A stretch of DNA of 64,000 bases from Galeruca laticollis (lineage: Eukaryota; Arthropoda; Insecta; Coleoptera; Chrysomelidae), in assembly GCA_963921935.1 (NCBI GenBank), contig OY998175.1, positions 293,826,246-293,890,245 of the forward strand. Reading direction: 5' to 3'. A model generated the notes under the pieces. The model was not told the DNA's origin, searched no databases, and was given only the letters and a program-made list of their open reading frames with translations. Position 1 is the first letter of the stretch. Each line of letters begins with the position of its first letter. Of the stretch, positions 11,491 through 23,269 are shown one piece after another. The translations under genes were made by a program, and so were the position numbers.

Positions 11491-12166
11491 AGGAAGGAGT
11501 AAACCTTATTCGAGATGTGTCTGACCCCACCTTCGAGGAATTTATGGGCACGTATGGAGGTACCGGGAAAGCTAGATATGGAGTCATTTCGGAACAACAA
11601 CAAGATCTGTTCACTCTCCCGGAAGATTATTCACTGGCATACAACATCCCCGCCCGTATCAAGAACGCACGAGGGTTGGCAACCGTCTTTCGAAAAAAGT
11701 TCGGGCAATTAGAAAAACTTGAAGACCAGATTCCCCTGGCAAGACACTGAAACTGAAACATAATTCGCGGTACGTCTTCTTCGTGATAACTAAAAATGAA
11801 TTCCAAGATCGATCTACCTACCGCGATGTGTGGGAAGCACTTCGAAACCTCCGAGACCATGTGTTGGAATCCAACGTGAAGAAACTGGCTATGCCTAAGA
11901 TAGCGAGCAACCAGTTGGATTGGCGAATCATCAGGAGCATGGTAGAAATTATCTTTCAAGATACCGGTGTCCAGATAACAATTTGCAGCTACAACCCCCG
12001 TTATCAGTGTCCGATGAGGACGGTGCCCTGCTATTTCCATAAGATCGGAAAGTGTAGAAATGGGGCCAGTTGCCGATTCAAACATCCAGTCTCGGCTACA
12101 CAAAAGTTCCAGGAGGAACTTCCATTTAAGGAGGGGGTAATGTTACGAAACAGCACACTGGTATAG
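11491..12166 (+). pseudogene. Macro domain (TARG1/OARD1-like) with C-terminal CCCH zinc finger, in Gypsy 3' position
   Basis: Macro domains bind, and some hydrolyse, ADP-ribose. The first half (frame through 11517-11750) reads SLAYNIPARIKN, ARGLATVFRKKFG. The second half, in another frame from about 11744, reads RYVFFVITKNEFQDRSTY and then KLAMPKIASNQLDWRII. This order and wording match the TARG1/OARD1 type of macro domain, including the lysine in ITK that is the catalytic lysine of that family. The loop that normally carries the catalytic aspartate (MPRIGCGLD in the family) reads MPKIASNQLD and looks about two residues short, so activity is doubtful. A CCCH finger follows at 12029-12085 (C-x7-C-x5-C-x3-H), a typical RNA-binding module. 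One frameshift lies near 11735-11750. The segment sits between integrase and LTR, the place of env or accessory genes in Gypsy elements; it may once have been fused to pol. Family assignment is from remembered motifs, not a search. Confidence 0.7.
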
Positions 12167-12598
12167 ACCCTAAATCCGACTCTGTGTAAGCCAGGTATGA
12201 AAATTAAAATTATGGCGGATACGCAGTGTTTTTATAACTGTTTGGGACTATCTTATCTAAACATTGTTTTTGTGACCAGACTTATCTAGAAAAGGCCAGA
12301 AAAATTATTTGTGTCTGAGTACGCCGCAGCCCGGAATTTTCTAGTAAGAAAGGCATTAATATAAATAAGGACCAATCAGCGGAGGAGTTGATAATTTGAC
12401 ATCGTGAGATAAACGAATAAATAAGTGAATATAAATGAGTGAACTGTTTATATAAATTAGTTTAAGTGAATATACTGTATATATAAATTAAGTGTTAGTG
12501 ATTAGTTTAGTGTTCAAATAAATTAGTAAGTATCCATACCGTGTGTTTAAAATTTATCCCACCCGTTTATTGTTTAAATAAATAACAAAAACATTACA
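12141..12598 (+). repeat. Probable Gypsy 3' LTR
   Basis: It begins TGTTACG directly after a purine tract and ends CATTACA, so the ends form the short TGT...ACA inverted repeat of Ty3/Gypsy LTRs. AATAAATAACAAAA lies just before the end. The length of 458 bp is normal. Without a 5' LTR to compare, both boundaries are inferred. Confidence 0.6.
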
Positions 12599-12990
12599 CT
12601 ATGTTACCACTGATTGGTTGGTCAGACTTATTACCTACACTATTGGCTATAGTTTGCATCGATGATTCAAAATGTTCACGTTGGCAAATTTTACAAGTAT
12701 ATTTATTTATTCTCTCTAATAATATGATAAAGTTTTCAGGAGACAATTCTAAAAATTTTGGACAAAGGAGTGAGTTACCCTTGCTTTGCTATTGTTTACA
12801 TGACTGCTACTATGAATACTTGCATTATTTTAATCATTACTAATATTTGATTTATGACCACTACTTGCTCTAGTACAAATTTTAGGTTACTCTTTTACAA
12901 AAGTTACTATATAGTTGTTGGAAGGCATTTCATAATTTCTTCTAGTATTTTCGAATAATCGTCTCAGGATTGATCTTTTGAAATGCTAAA
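12599..12990. other. Unclassified AT-rich segment
   Basis: An 80-codon frame at 12601-12843 on the plus strand is without family signal. The opposite strand has a short C-x2-C-containing reading (TCKICQREHFESS) that might be a LINE ORF1 scrap. Nothing firm. Confidence 0.3.
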
Positions 12991-12994
12991 TAGG

Positions 12995-15129
12995 CTAAAA
13001 TATAGTCTGATAAGTCGGGACTACCTCAGGGTTCAGTATTGAGTCCTCTGCTTTTTAATTTGTATACGGCTGACTTTCATAGTATTTACGTTGAAAATAT
13101 CACCCCAAAAATAATTCAGTATGCGGATGATTTTTGCTTATATTCAGAGGCCAAAAAATATAATGATGCTGTAGAGACGTTAGATAAAATATACGGATTG
13201 GCTTATAAATGGTTCATTAAAAATGGTTTTGAAGTATCTCCCACGAAATCATCAGTTTGCATTTTTTCTAGACATAACATCCCGAATATCGATACGATTC
13301 AGTTAAATACACAAGCGTTTCCTTTTTGTAAATCAATAAAATATTTGGGAATGATAGTTGATAGGAAGTTAACCTGGAAACCCCATATTGAACATATATT
13401 GAATAGATGCAACAGAGGTATGAATTTTTTAAAATCCATTTCTAAAACTTGGTGGGGAGCTGATGTGTCGACCTCGCTACTTTTTTATAGATCATATATA
13501 AGATCCATAATAGATTATGGATGTACACTTTATGGATCCGCAAGTAAAAATAATTTACAAAAAATTGACGTATTTCAAAACAAAGCCTTACGTATTTGTA
13601 TGGGTGCTATGAGGTCTACTCCCATTGAACCACTTCACGTGGAAGCTTTAGAACCTCCCTTAAAATATAGAAGAAATCATCTTAGCCATAAATTCCTCAT
13701 AAAAATTATGTCTTCCAACGAATTTTTATATCACAATATATGTAAACTAAACGAATTTGATTTAACTAACAACTACTGGATCCGCAAAAATTCACCGCCT
13801 CTCTGTGATGCTTTCCGAAACTACAACAATCTATGTGTAATTAGATCAGAAAAAAATATGACTTTAGATGATTTTGAATACTTTTTTCATATGTTTAATA
13901 TCATTCAACCTAGGTATCATGTAAATCCTATGATAAGTCTTACAATTTTAAACTCCATATTAGAAAATTATTCTGATTCCATACAGATATATACTGACGC
14001 TTCCAAAAGTTTATATGGAACTGGTTGTGCGTTCTACATTCCAGGGGATAATGTCGAAAAATTGTTTAAGCTCCCCTCAGACTTCTCAGTTTTCAGCGCT
14101 GAAGCTGTGGGCATCTATGAATCGTTAAAATTTTTTTCTTCGTCCAGAAAAAGTTCTGCTATTATATTAGCTGATTCTCTGTCTGTCTTAACAGCTATAC
14201 AAAATCCAACTATACCTGCTTTATCATATAATCTTTATATATTTTATATAAAAAAAATGTTATTTCAATTAAAAAAAGATAATAAACATGTACAGCTGAT
14301 ATGGATCAAAGCACATATAGGACTTAAACATAATGAACATGTAGATCGTTTAGCTAAAAATGCAGCAGAAAATGGTACCTTATCTCTCTATCCACTAACT
14401 GTACCAGACGTATTTGCTAATTCTAGGCAAAAACAAAGTTGTTTATGGAAAAAGTCCTGGAACGATTATTGTAAAATATCTAATACCCAATATTCATCAA
14501 TTCAACAAGAAATTCCGAATTGTTGTTGGTTCAATTCTTACTCCTGTCCACGTAAATACATTACAACTATTGTTAGACTACGCTTTGGACATGCATGTTA
14601 TCCGGCACACTTATATAAAATAAAAATTCTTGACACAGACCTGTGTCAACACTGTCATATCAAAAGTGATTTGAATCATATTTTCTTTAACTGCATATAT
14701 TCCCAAGAAACTCAAAACCTTATTAATGATTTAATAAGAATCGGATTTTTCCCACCCTTCAATATCTGCCATCTTTTAGCCTTAAACAAAATGGAAGTAT
14801 ATAATGTTCTGATGAAATTCATATACGAATCAAAGGTATGCTTGTGAATGTTTGAACTAGATTTGTTTACCTCTGTTAATCCCAATTGTAGTTATTCCTA
14901 TCTTTCCGTGGCCTAGTTTTGTTTGTGATAAATTATAATGTCTTGATGGGCCCCTAGACAAGAAGCGAGTGACCCTGTATATCCTTATTGTATTTATTTT
15001 TTTAGGTAGGTAATTTTGTCTTCTCCTAGGTGTGGATAGGTGTGAGTGAGGTGAATATATTTTTTTATATATTAATAGTTTGTTCCTGTTGTGACTGGCC
15101 GAATGACGAGTGTCAAAGCCAAAAAAAAA
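12995..15129 (+). mobile_element. 5'-truncated I-type LINE with poly(A) tail
   Basis: The element starts abruptly inside the RT domain, just before GLPQGSVLSPLLFN, so the endonuclease and ORF1 are missing, as expected of incomplete reverse transcription. The 3' untranslated region runs from 14848 and ends in a short A run at 15121-15129. RNase H after the RT places it in the I/R1/LOA group; the wording is closest to I-type. Confidence 0.75.
13010..14847 (+). pseudogene. LINE reverse transcriptase plus RNase H, open but truncated at the start
   Basis: An unbroken frame of just over 600 residues. The RT palm remains from motif B (PQGSVLSPLLFN), with YADD at residues 28-31 of the ATG frame, followed by thumb and connection (KSIKYLGMIVDRKLTWKPH). 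RNase H follows at about residues 313-440, with its acidic residues in IYTDAS, FSAEAVGIYESL, ILADSL and HVDRLAK. A C-terminal zinc-knuckle-like motif (CQHCHIKSDLNHIFFNC) lies at about residue 535. The absence of stops over 1.8 kb suggests a fairly young insertion compared with the neighbouring LINE relics. It cannot move by itself because the endonuclease and fingers are gone. Confidence 0.85.
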
Positions 15130-16449
15130 GTCGGTAAAATGTCGTAATGCCGTAACTGCAGGATGAATTTTTACTAAGAATAAATTTAAATTTATGTTGA
15201 GCTTACTTGAAACCGAATAATTGTTCTAAAACAGTATTAACTATGACACGTTTGTCTTTAACTGCTTGGAAAATAATTCAATAATTATCGCCTGTGGAGG
15301 CAATACCTGAGCAAACAGACAGAGCGCTACCAGTCAAACAACCTATCAGATAGTGAACTTTCACACACTTTTATCTAAAATGGCCCGTTTAAATTTTGAC
15401 TCTTTTCAAATTTACGTTTTCTTCCAAAACTTTATTGGTTTGTACTAGTTTTGTTTTCCGTTCATGTTTGTGCTGCTAGTTAGTACAGCTCACGAGTCTC
15501 TAACCTAAAACTGCCCCTAGTCAGTGTTTCCATTTCAAATTATTTTGCACATATGTACTAAATTGCTGTTGGCCACAGCAATTTTTTTAATATAATCGAA
15601 ACGGTAGTATCCTTCAATAAATAACTAAACTTCAAATTTAATATTCAGTATACATCCTTAAATAAATAAATCGTTCCTATGATGAATCTAACTGCTCAAA
15701 GGTTTTCCTCAAGTTAAATGAAGCGACATTAAAAACGGTTGTAATCTTATCGATCTGTTTATAAAATGCTCATACAAAGGAATAAGAAAACCTACATTTT
15801 TCGATTGCCAGTAAACTTTTAAATTCACATACGTTGTCGATAACTTCAAACCAACCACTAAAACTAAATGTTTGCTTTCTAACTATAAAAGTTCTAAAAT
15901 GCCTGAATGGCATCCCTTTCCTTTTAAAAATATTCTTTATGCGTTAACTTTCGACTGTATTTCAAGTTGCTGTATAGAACAAAATCTCAGACCGTAGGTT
16001 ACCCCATAAAATAGAGTTATTAATAGCTTTTGCGTTATAAACTATAAAAATCCAAATGCAAATTACCTTTTATACGTCGGTTTTATATAGTTGGATTATT
16101 TACGTTAATTTTTAGTTTGCTATTAGTAAATTCCTTTCAATTAAATTTAATCGATTTTGTTGATTAGTTGGAAGAATGCAAGCAATTAAATTTTTTAAAT
16201 TGGGTCTAGCAAATTTAAATATAATGAAATTTATTGATTCTTGATAAGCGATGGAAAATTTACTTGGAATTCACAAAATGGAAGAAACTTCATGCACGAT
16301 GTTTTGAAAATTATGCTATTTATAGTGCTAACGGAAATTTGACGTTTTCTAGTTGTTCTGGCGATTCGGAGTGGACTTAGTACATTCCCGTGGTCTTTCG
16401 TTAGGGAGACTATTTAACTAGTCTGACAAAGTGGACTGTATTAATTTTT
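15130..16449. other. AT-rich noncoding DNA, no gene seen
   Basis: No open frame with a family signal and no clear repeat. It separates the poly(A) tail of the I-type LINE from the next LINE relic. Confidence 0.5.
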
Positions 16450-17300
16450 GGCTAGTTTCCGAATTGTGGTCTACGTAAAATTTGAAGTCGAATGGAACTT
16501 AGAAGTGGAGCATCTCCGTTTTAACTGTAACTGTAAGAATTTGAAAGGATGGGTGACCCCACAGCACTTAGGCCACAATACATCCTTCTCAGGTTCACAC
16601 TTCCGTCTAACTCGTCATTCAGCCTACTTGTTTGAAGTGTATTAGCCTGTGCTCGCCGAATACAGAAAACCTAAGTTGAGAAAGTGTCGGCAAAGAATGT
16701 GTTTGACAGTCTCATCTTCCTGTTGACATCCTCTACAAAGTGAAGTATCAGACAGACCCAGTATGTTGAGGTGTTTTCATAGGTGGCAGTGACCAGCTGG
16801 AATTCCCGTATCTGTTTGCAGTCTCGGCCTGTTCATAGTCACCTATTTTACTGTCCCGATGTTGTAACAGTTCCGTGGCAAGCCTACAACTTATTAAGAG
16901 AGTATTCAATTAATAGTTCAACTGTCGCTGACACCGTTAGATTAATGGAAGTGCCAGGTCCCAAGAGTTTTTGGGAGGCTGCTTTCCTGGCTAGCGAGTC
17001 AGCAATACGGGCCCTTTCAATTCCTAGTGGTCCTGTTCAGGGCTAGTAGTGTTTGTCTACTGTCGTGAGGATGTAAATATTATTATCTGTGTTATTCCTT
17101 TTTCGTAATCTCTTTTGCAGCGATACAGATATTGGTGAGCTGTGTTTGAACAATACTGGCATTGCAGGCTATCGCCCATTTAATGCTTAGATTCAGGGAT
17201 CTGGAATAACTTCCACATCCTGAGACTTTATTGGTTTCAGTCTGTGAAGATGCGGATTGCGCCTTTTTCTAATGGTGCGGGCGAGATAGTAAACCAGACT
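16450..17300 (-). pseudogene. LINE relic: RNase H and C-terminal zinc finger
   Basis: On the minus strand, about 17040-16960 reads like the end of an RNase H domain (GIERARIADSLARKAA). About 16750-16680 reads as a CCHC-type finger (SLCRGCQQEDETVKHILC). Further up, 17160-17060 has a weaker RNase H reading (YEKGITQIIIFTSSRQ). Frameshifts and stops separate these pieces. It is the 3' end of an R1/I-type LINE that is distinct from the three other LINEs nearby. Confidence 0.6.
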
Positions 17301-17639
17301 TGATTATATCGGCTCTCATTAAATTCGTATTTTTCCTTATTAAACAATTGAATAAAATAGTGAAAAGTTAGTGCTATGATATCCCAGCGTTAGTGAGAGG
17401 TATGTAGAAAAGATATCTTTCAAAGCTCAGAGATTTTCCAAATATCCATAGAGAACGTCATCAATACCATATACAGCAAATTAAAACCAGATTCTTTAAT
17501 TTATAATTTGTAACAAAAACTGTTCGAAACCGATAATGTGATATAGCTAATTACCAGACATCAAGAAGTTAAAACTAAAAACACAGGATCATATCTAGGA
17601 AATAGTAGAGAACATTTGAGGTGGACTGTTTTTAATGCG

Positions 17640-18140
17640 CCACCCTGCATAAATAATGAGAATTGTCGCACAAATCTGAACTTCCAGTAAAAAGATACTG
17701 AAATTTTCCTTTAGAGGAAACTTCTATATAATTGATTGTGGTGAAATCTGTTCCGCTTATAATATGCATACACCAGAGTCGCTAGAGCATATTCTCTTCA
17801 AATGTCTCATTCCTCTTAGATAAAACAGATTTTTTAATAGTGTGGATAATGTTGATGGTCTGGTACATTCCTTAAATGCCAATACTGATAATCTCTCTGA
17901 GCTCTCTATGCTGGCCCATAGTGTTATTAGTATCTTGAAATTAAGAGCTTTTGCATGCGGAGAATAAATAATAACATAATAATATGTATATACAATATAA
18001 TAATAACAATATAAAAATATATGTTTTAACTACAAATAATTACTGAAATTGTCGTATGGACCATTGTAATAAATGTAATTTATCTACCGAACCCTTGTGA
18101 AAAGATCTATCTTATGCACAATAAAATTATCTATCTATTT
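17640..18140 (+). pseudogene. LINE 3' end relic with ATCTATCT tail
   Basis: About 17735-17820 reads as a LINE C-terminal finger (CGEICSAYNMHTPE, then SLEHILFKC), then a leucine-rich tail with a stop. The segment ends in AATAAAATTATCTATCTATT near 18119-18138, a short tetranucleotide tail of the sort seen at LINE 3' ends. A similar ATCTATCTATTA occurs at 20306. Sequence from 17301 to 17640 has no recognisable content. Confidence 0.45.
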
Positions 18141-19800
18141 TCTTCTAATGGGTCTTGTGTGTTATTTTCAATGATTACCTTGTAGTGTATGTGAAAGGCA
18201 TATCGCGGTGAAATTGAGTTCGTATTGGCATGCAGCAGTGGAACCTCTCTTAATGCCTCACGCCACAAGTTACGTCTCAATTCACCGGATCCTACATCAG
18301 GTTGTATGCCGGTAGAGCGTACAGGTGTTATGGTCATAAATTCAACCTCCTTCATGTGTATGTCAAGGGGAGTGAGACCAAGGATCACCTCCATCACTCT
18401 AGTTGGTATGGTTTTCATGCCTACTGATGTGCTGTGGCACGCTGTTCTCTGCATTTGATCCATTTTACGGACAACTGTCAGCTTGTTCGCTTTAACTCTC
18501 CAGGAAATGGCGCCGTACGTTAGCATAGGTCTAATGACGACAGTTTAGATCCAGGTAGTGACCCTAGGCTACATTCCCCAGATACGGCCGATGGTTCTGC
18601 ACACTGTTATAAGAAATATATGCTTATGAGCTCTATTTTCTCGATGATAGTTTCATGTTAACTGACTGTAAAGGGTCATATTTCCCCTCCGAAGAAAACT
18701 TAAGTTCGGTATTTAGAAGCTTTGGTGCAAGCTTCCTTTTTTTCGTGAAAATTACCATCTCCGTCTTTTTCGGATTCATTGATAGTGAAGTCTTTGCACC
18801 ATTGTTCTATGATATTTAGGGCCTTCTGCATTAGATCGCAGAGTAACTCCTCAAATTTTCCTGTTAGTGTAATAACTAGGTCATCTGCATATGCTATTGT
18901 GTAGAAGTTGCCATCGTTGACGAGTCTTACCAAGGAGTCTAAGACCATGTTCCACAGTAGAGGTAAACGTAGCGCTCCCTATGGTTAACATCTTACAACC
19001 AGGCCTCTACGCTGATTTTTATTGCTCTTTTGGAGAGCATGTTATATATCCAGCCATTCATATTTTGGGAGATATTCTTGTTGGCAAGTGGATTCTTTAA
19101 TTTGGGAAAAGTGGTTTCGTCAAACGCATCTTCTATTTCTATGAATATACCCATGGTGGACTCTTTATTTTCCAGCGATCTTCCGATACGGCCCGCAACG
19201 AGATGAAGAGCCGAATCGGTAGATATCCCTGAGGTATATGCATGTTGATTGGGATGGAGAGGATTTAGTGTTATCACTACATCTCTTATATATCTATCAC
19301 AAGCCTCTCCAAGGTCTTCATTGAAAATGATTTGAGGCCAACGGGTCAATATTCTTTTGGAATGAAATAGTTGATTCTTCTTGGTTTTGGTATGAACACA
19401 ACTTTGACTTCCCTTCAACCTTTTGCAATATACCTCAGTGCCAATGAGGATCTGAGGATTCCTACCAGGTGCGGCATTGAAGCATCCAGACCCCACTAAA
19501 GTCGAGCTGTATAAATGCCGTCCGTCCTGGAGATTTAAGGGGGAGAAGCTTGAGATGACCCAACTCAGTCTATCCGCGTCGATAATCTGTCGCACTATAC
19601 GCCAGTCATCGTCCGTCAAGAAGTGATTCTCCTCTTCCTTCCAGATTACCGTGTTTGCGGTTCTGGAGTCAGGGAAGTGGGTTGACATTAATAGTTTGAG
19701 GCTTTCCTTCAGGTTGCCAACTTCTGTGCCATTTTCTTTGTTTAGTGTACCGATATGATGGTAGGGCTTTTTGGAGTCTAGCTCCGGGTGAAATCCTCAA
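18131..19800 (-). pseudogene. LINE reverse transcriptase relic, several frames
   Basis: Three frames in order carry the RT. 19688-18993 holds the fingers and motif A. 18948-18700 holds the palm with YADD (TIAYADDLVI). 18526-18131 holds the thumb and connection (MLTYGAISWR, then GLTPLDIHMKE). Motif A reads FIEIEDAFDETTF where LINE RTs have F-x-D-I-x-x-A-F-D, so a catalytic aspartate is replaced by glutamate. Stops and frameshifts separate the pieces and the endonuclease is missing. Its 3' end abuts the plus-strand relic at 18140, so two LINE 3' ends meet tail to tail. Confidence 0.7.
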
Positions 19801-20618
19801 TTTCCTCGCAGTTGACTCGCCATGCTTCTCTTTGTTTTTGTCTAATGACTGGCTCTTGGTCTATAATCATGTTTATCATTACAAAAACAGCAAAGACCTT
19901 TTTAAACTTTAACAAACACCAAGTGGTCAATTTTATTTTATCTTTATGTTCTGTCAACTGCTGCAATAAAATGTTTTTCCTAATTTCTTCACATTAAGGC
20001 CAATATTATCAATGAAAAAGATGTATACTTCTTGTTGCGAAATGTTAGCAAAGAGAATGTAAAGGAGTTTTTTTAATTATTCATTTACACTTTATCTATT
20101 TGCTCGGCACAATGTTTTTTAAACTCTTGTGACCTTTTTTAAATCGTATTATTTGTTAATCGTTTTTGTCAATGAGTACATAGAATTTCATTTTCTGTGT
20201 TAATTTATTAATATCTACTTCCGTCTTGTATTATATATACTGCTGTTAGTGATGTGACCTTTTCGTACATCACTATTATTTAGTGCCAATAAATGAAATC
20301 TATCTATTATCAAATGAAATGGCAATCTGCCACTGGTATTGATAAATTACTTCTTGAAATAATTTATGAATTGTCAATAAATGAAGGACTTCTTCACCAA
20401 ACCGCATCTATAAAATTTAAGCTGTTCCATTAGCACCTTTTTTATGATTCATTTAAATGTTGTGTTTGCCCTCAAGACATATGCTTGATTTGCGAATGGG
20501 AGGATTTACGACTTTTTCAGCACGTCGTTGAATAGTCGGAAAAGTGCTTGTGAAACTGTACATTTCGTGCGTGATTTTCATCGAGTTTATCGTATAATAA
20601 AGTGGAAGATCCAATAAA
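19801..20618. other. AT-rich DNA with a LINE-like tail
   Basis: No gene. Around 20250-20316 a stretch ends in AATAAATGAAATCTATCTATTA, similar to the tail near 18120-18138, and may be the 3' end of another short retroposon. The rest is plain AT-rich sequence. Confidence 0.35.
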
Positions 20619-20679
20619 ATGTTTAGCTACATTGGACTTTTTATCTTTATCGCCACAGGAGTTTGTATAAACAAAGCAG
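20619..20679 (+). other. Candidate first coding exon with signal peptide
   Basis: An ATG in a usable context (AATAAAATGTTTAG) opens MFSYIGLFIFIATGVC, a textbook hydrophobic leader with a plausible cleavage site. After 61 nt comes GCAG|GTATGT, a strong splice donor in phase 1. The AT-rich 5 kb that follows would then be the first intron. I did not find the next exon, so the gene and its product are unknown. Confidence 0.3.
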
Positions 20680-21041
20680 GTATGTTTTTTTCAATCCTAT
20701 ATACTAACATAAATGATAACTTATTGTTGATTCGAATATTATTTACGTCATGTTTCCAAATGATATAAAGATCTTACTTATTTCGAAATATTTATGCATT
20801 TCCATACTGTTTATAATATCTATTTGGATTAAAAAATTGATAAATCTCACTAAAATGGATAAATATTCAAAATCTCTGTGACCTAAGTATACTCAGTTAT
20901 ACCCTAACGCATGAAAATCTGATGATAATATAATAATAATAATAGAAGTTTCATGAAAATACAAGTAGGTACAATAAATTACAAATAATTATCAATATAG
21001 TAGATATATATACATATATACGTATATGTATATACAATTTA

Positions 21042-21044
<3 letters not shown>

Positions 21045-21080
<36 letters not shown>
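21045..21080. repeat. (TA)n microsatellite
   Basis: An uninterrupted TA run of about 18 units, preceded by imperfect TA-rich sequence from about 21003. Confidence 0.9.
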
Positions 21081-21082
<2 letters not shown>

Positions 21083-23205
21083 AACTAGTTATCTAGTTTT
21101 GTAAATAAAATGAAATAAATAAACATGACAACAAGGTTCTATTATAACGGAAGGTGTGTCAGTAGACACAACCATTATATGAATAAATCTGGTTGAATAT
21201 TGATGTGATTGTTTAAAAAAGGGATAAAGAACAGAAAATCCAAAAACAATATTAGCTAATTAAATATTAAATGTTACCTGTACAAGTAAATCCAAATAGA
21301 TGTCAATGTCAAGGAATTTCACATTGTGCTGAACACTGCCATAGGAGTTTCCGCAGTAAGAAATTTCATATTATATCTTGAAACCTAAAATAATATTAAA
21401 AAATAACCAGTCCAATAATAGCTTAACATTATTCACATGAGTTTTAATAGTAAAAGTTTAGAATTTCATGCATTCATTCAGTAATTTCATAAAGGGTTAA
21501 AAACGGTATGGCATAAAATAGATGGAACACAGCCCAAACTTATGAAAAGGAAATGAATATAAACAGGAAGTAATGAATCCTAGTGAATTTTAATTACCAA
21601 CATAAATCATTGATTATTTATTGTATATAGAACTTTAATTAAAAAACTAAAATAATCAAGAGTTTATATAGAATAGTTATAGAATAAAATTCAAAATTAA
21701 AAAAAAGAATCAATTACATATAGGTAAATTACTAATGTAGGTGGTAAATTTTGTAAAAATAAACATTTATCAAAATAGCTAAACAACATAATTATCAACA
21801 AATTAACTATTGTATAAGGAAAAAAGGACATAATATAGATTCCTTAGTGCAATAGAAATAATAGTGAATCAGTGTGATTACCCTCCAGGACAAAAAAAAT
21901 TCAAATATTTCAAATTAATAACTAAAAGACATGAAAATGACAATTTTTTGTTAAAAATAACACATAAGTGAGCTATGGATCGGGGAAGCCGAGATGCTTG
22001 TTGATTTTTAAAAACAAGAAAAGTCGATTTGGGGTTGTTAGAGAGGACGTGTGGATGGAGATGGCTCTCTGTGAAAATTTTGTTTAAAAAAATGCTTAAA
22101 CGTTAAATTTACATCAAAAAGTAAAATCAAACTAATAACAAGTGTATCTAATCCTGTGTAAGGATAAAGCAGTACTGAAGGTGCATATCTCTTGTGAGAT
22201 ATCATCAAGAATTAGAAGATGAGAGTTGCAGCCGGCAGTGATATCAAAAACTAAGGTCTGTGTTTTTTTTAAATAAAATCATTTGGAATTCCATTTAACA
22301 TATGTCAAAGTGAATAATCAAATTATTATTAGAACGTTCGAATCAAATAATGCATTAAAAAAAGGCCAAAAAAACAATTAGAATATGATGCATCATAAAT
22401 TTGTCTATTGATAATTGCATATTTAATCACTAAAAATTATTGTACTCACCTTTTGTAATTTCATCCATTAGATATATCACGTGCATCATGAATGTTCCAA
22501 TAATTTTCACAGCTTCTTTCTAATTATTGCATGCCTAACTAATGTCACTTTCTTCATATTCATAACTCTCACATGTTTATGTTCGAATTACACACGTATA
22601 TGTAATTGATGGTATAAATTTTATAACTTTTAAAAAACTTCACCATTACCCACGTACTGGTGGCATGTTAACTGAATAGACGCTTCTTATAGTGGGAAAA
22701 TCTTTCCTCGTATCATATTATATTACAGGAGCGCATGCGTTTGGATATTATGCGCCGACGCAATAGTGAGAATAATTTGTAGCTAAGAATACATGTTATA
22801 TAGGGTGGCAAAAATTCATAAATTTTAATGTTCAAATTAAATCAATAGTTTCGAAATATTTTATTAAATAGTTTTACATTAAAGTGTTGGTAATTTTTTA
22901 TTCTTATCACATCCATGAATAAATTCACATTATCTTCGTATTTCAATCTTTTTATTTAAGAGATTTAGTGTCATCAAGAGATCACAAAATGGAAAAAGGT
23001 AAGATTATGAATAAATTTCATCAATCATTGGTTTAATGCATCCTGAACTCAAAGGGAGGAGTTTCATGTTTCCGACTGAGGATTTAAATAATTTAGATAA
23101 ACATAAACTAAGAAAAAATATTAAATTCTGAGCTAGCCGAGGTTACATATAAAAATAACAAAACTAAATATAAATATAAAATTAATTATATATCATAAAT
23201 CCACA

Positions 23206-23212
<7 letters not shown>

Positions 23213-23262
<50 letters not shown>
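23213..23262. repeat. (TA)n microsatellite
   Basis: An uninterrupted TA run of about 25 units in AT-rich noncoding DNA. Confidence 0.9.

Positions 23263-23269
<7 letters not shown>

Larger units (their letters stand above)
10150..12598 (+). mobile_element. Internally deleted Ty3/Gypsy LTR retrotransposon with 3' LTR
   Basis: The order is a gag scrap, the end of pol (integrase), a macro-domain plus CCCH region, a polypurine tract (about 12129-12137, GGAGGGGG) and a 3' LTR. Protease, RT and RNase H are absent: gag-like sequence (LTIALQGDALDVLQ, about 10158-10200) runs within about 60 bases into the spacer just before the integrase. No 5' LTR was found. Each coding segment has stops or frameshifts. 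Confidence 0.8.

Noticed and set aside
22940..23010. Tiny exon ATGGAAAAAG before GTAAG
   Set aside because: Ten bases with a donor-like end are expected by chance; no supporting context.
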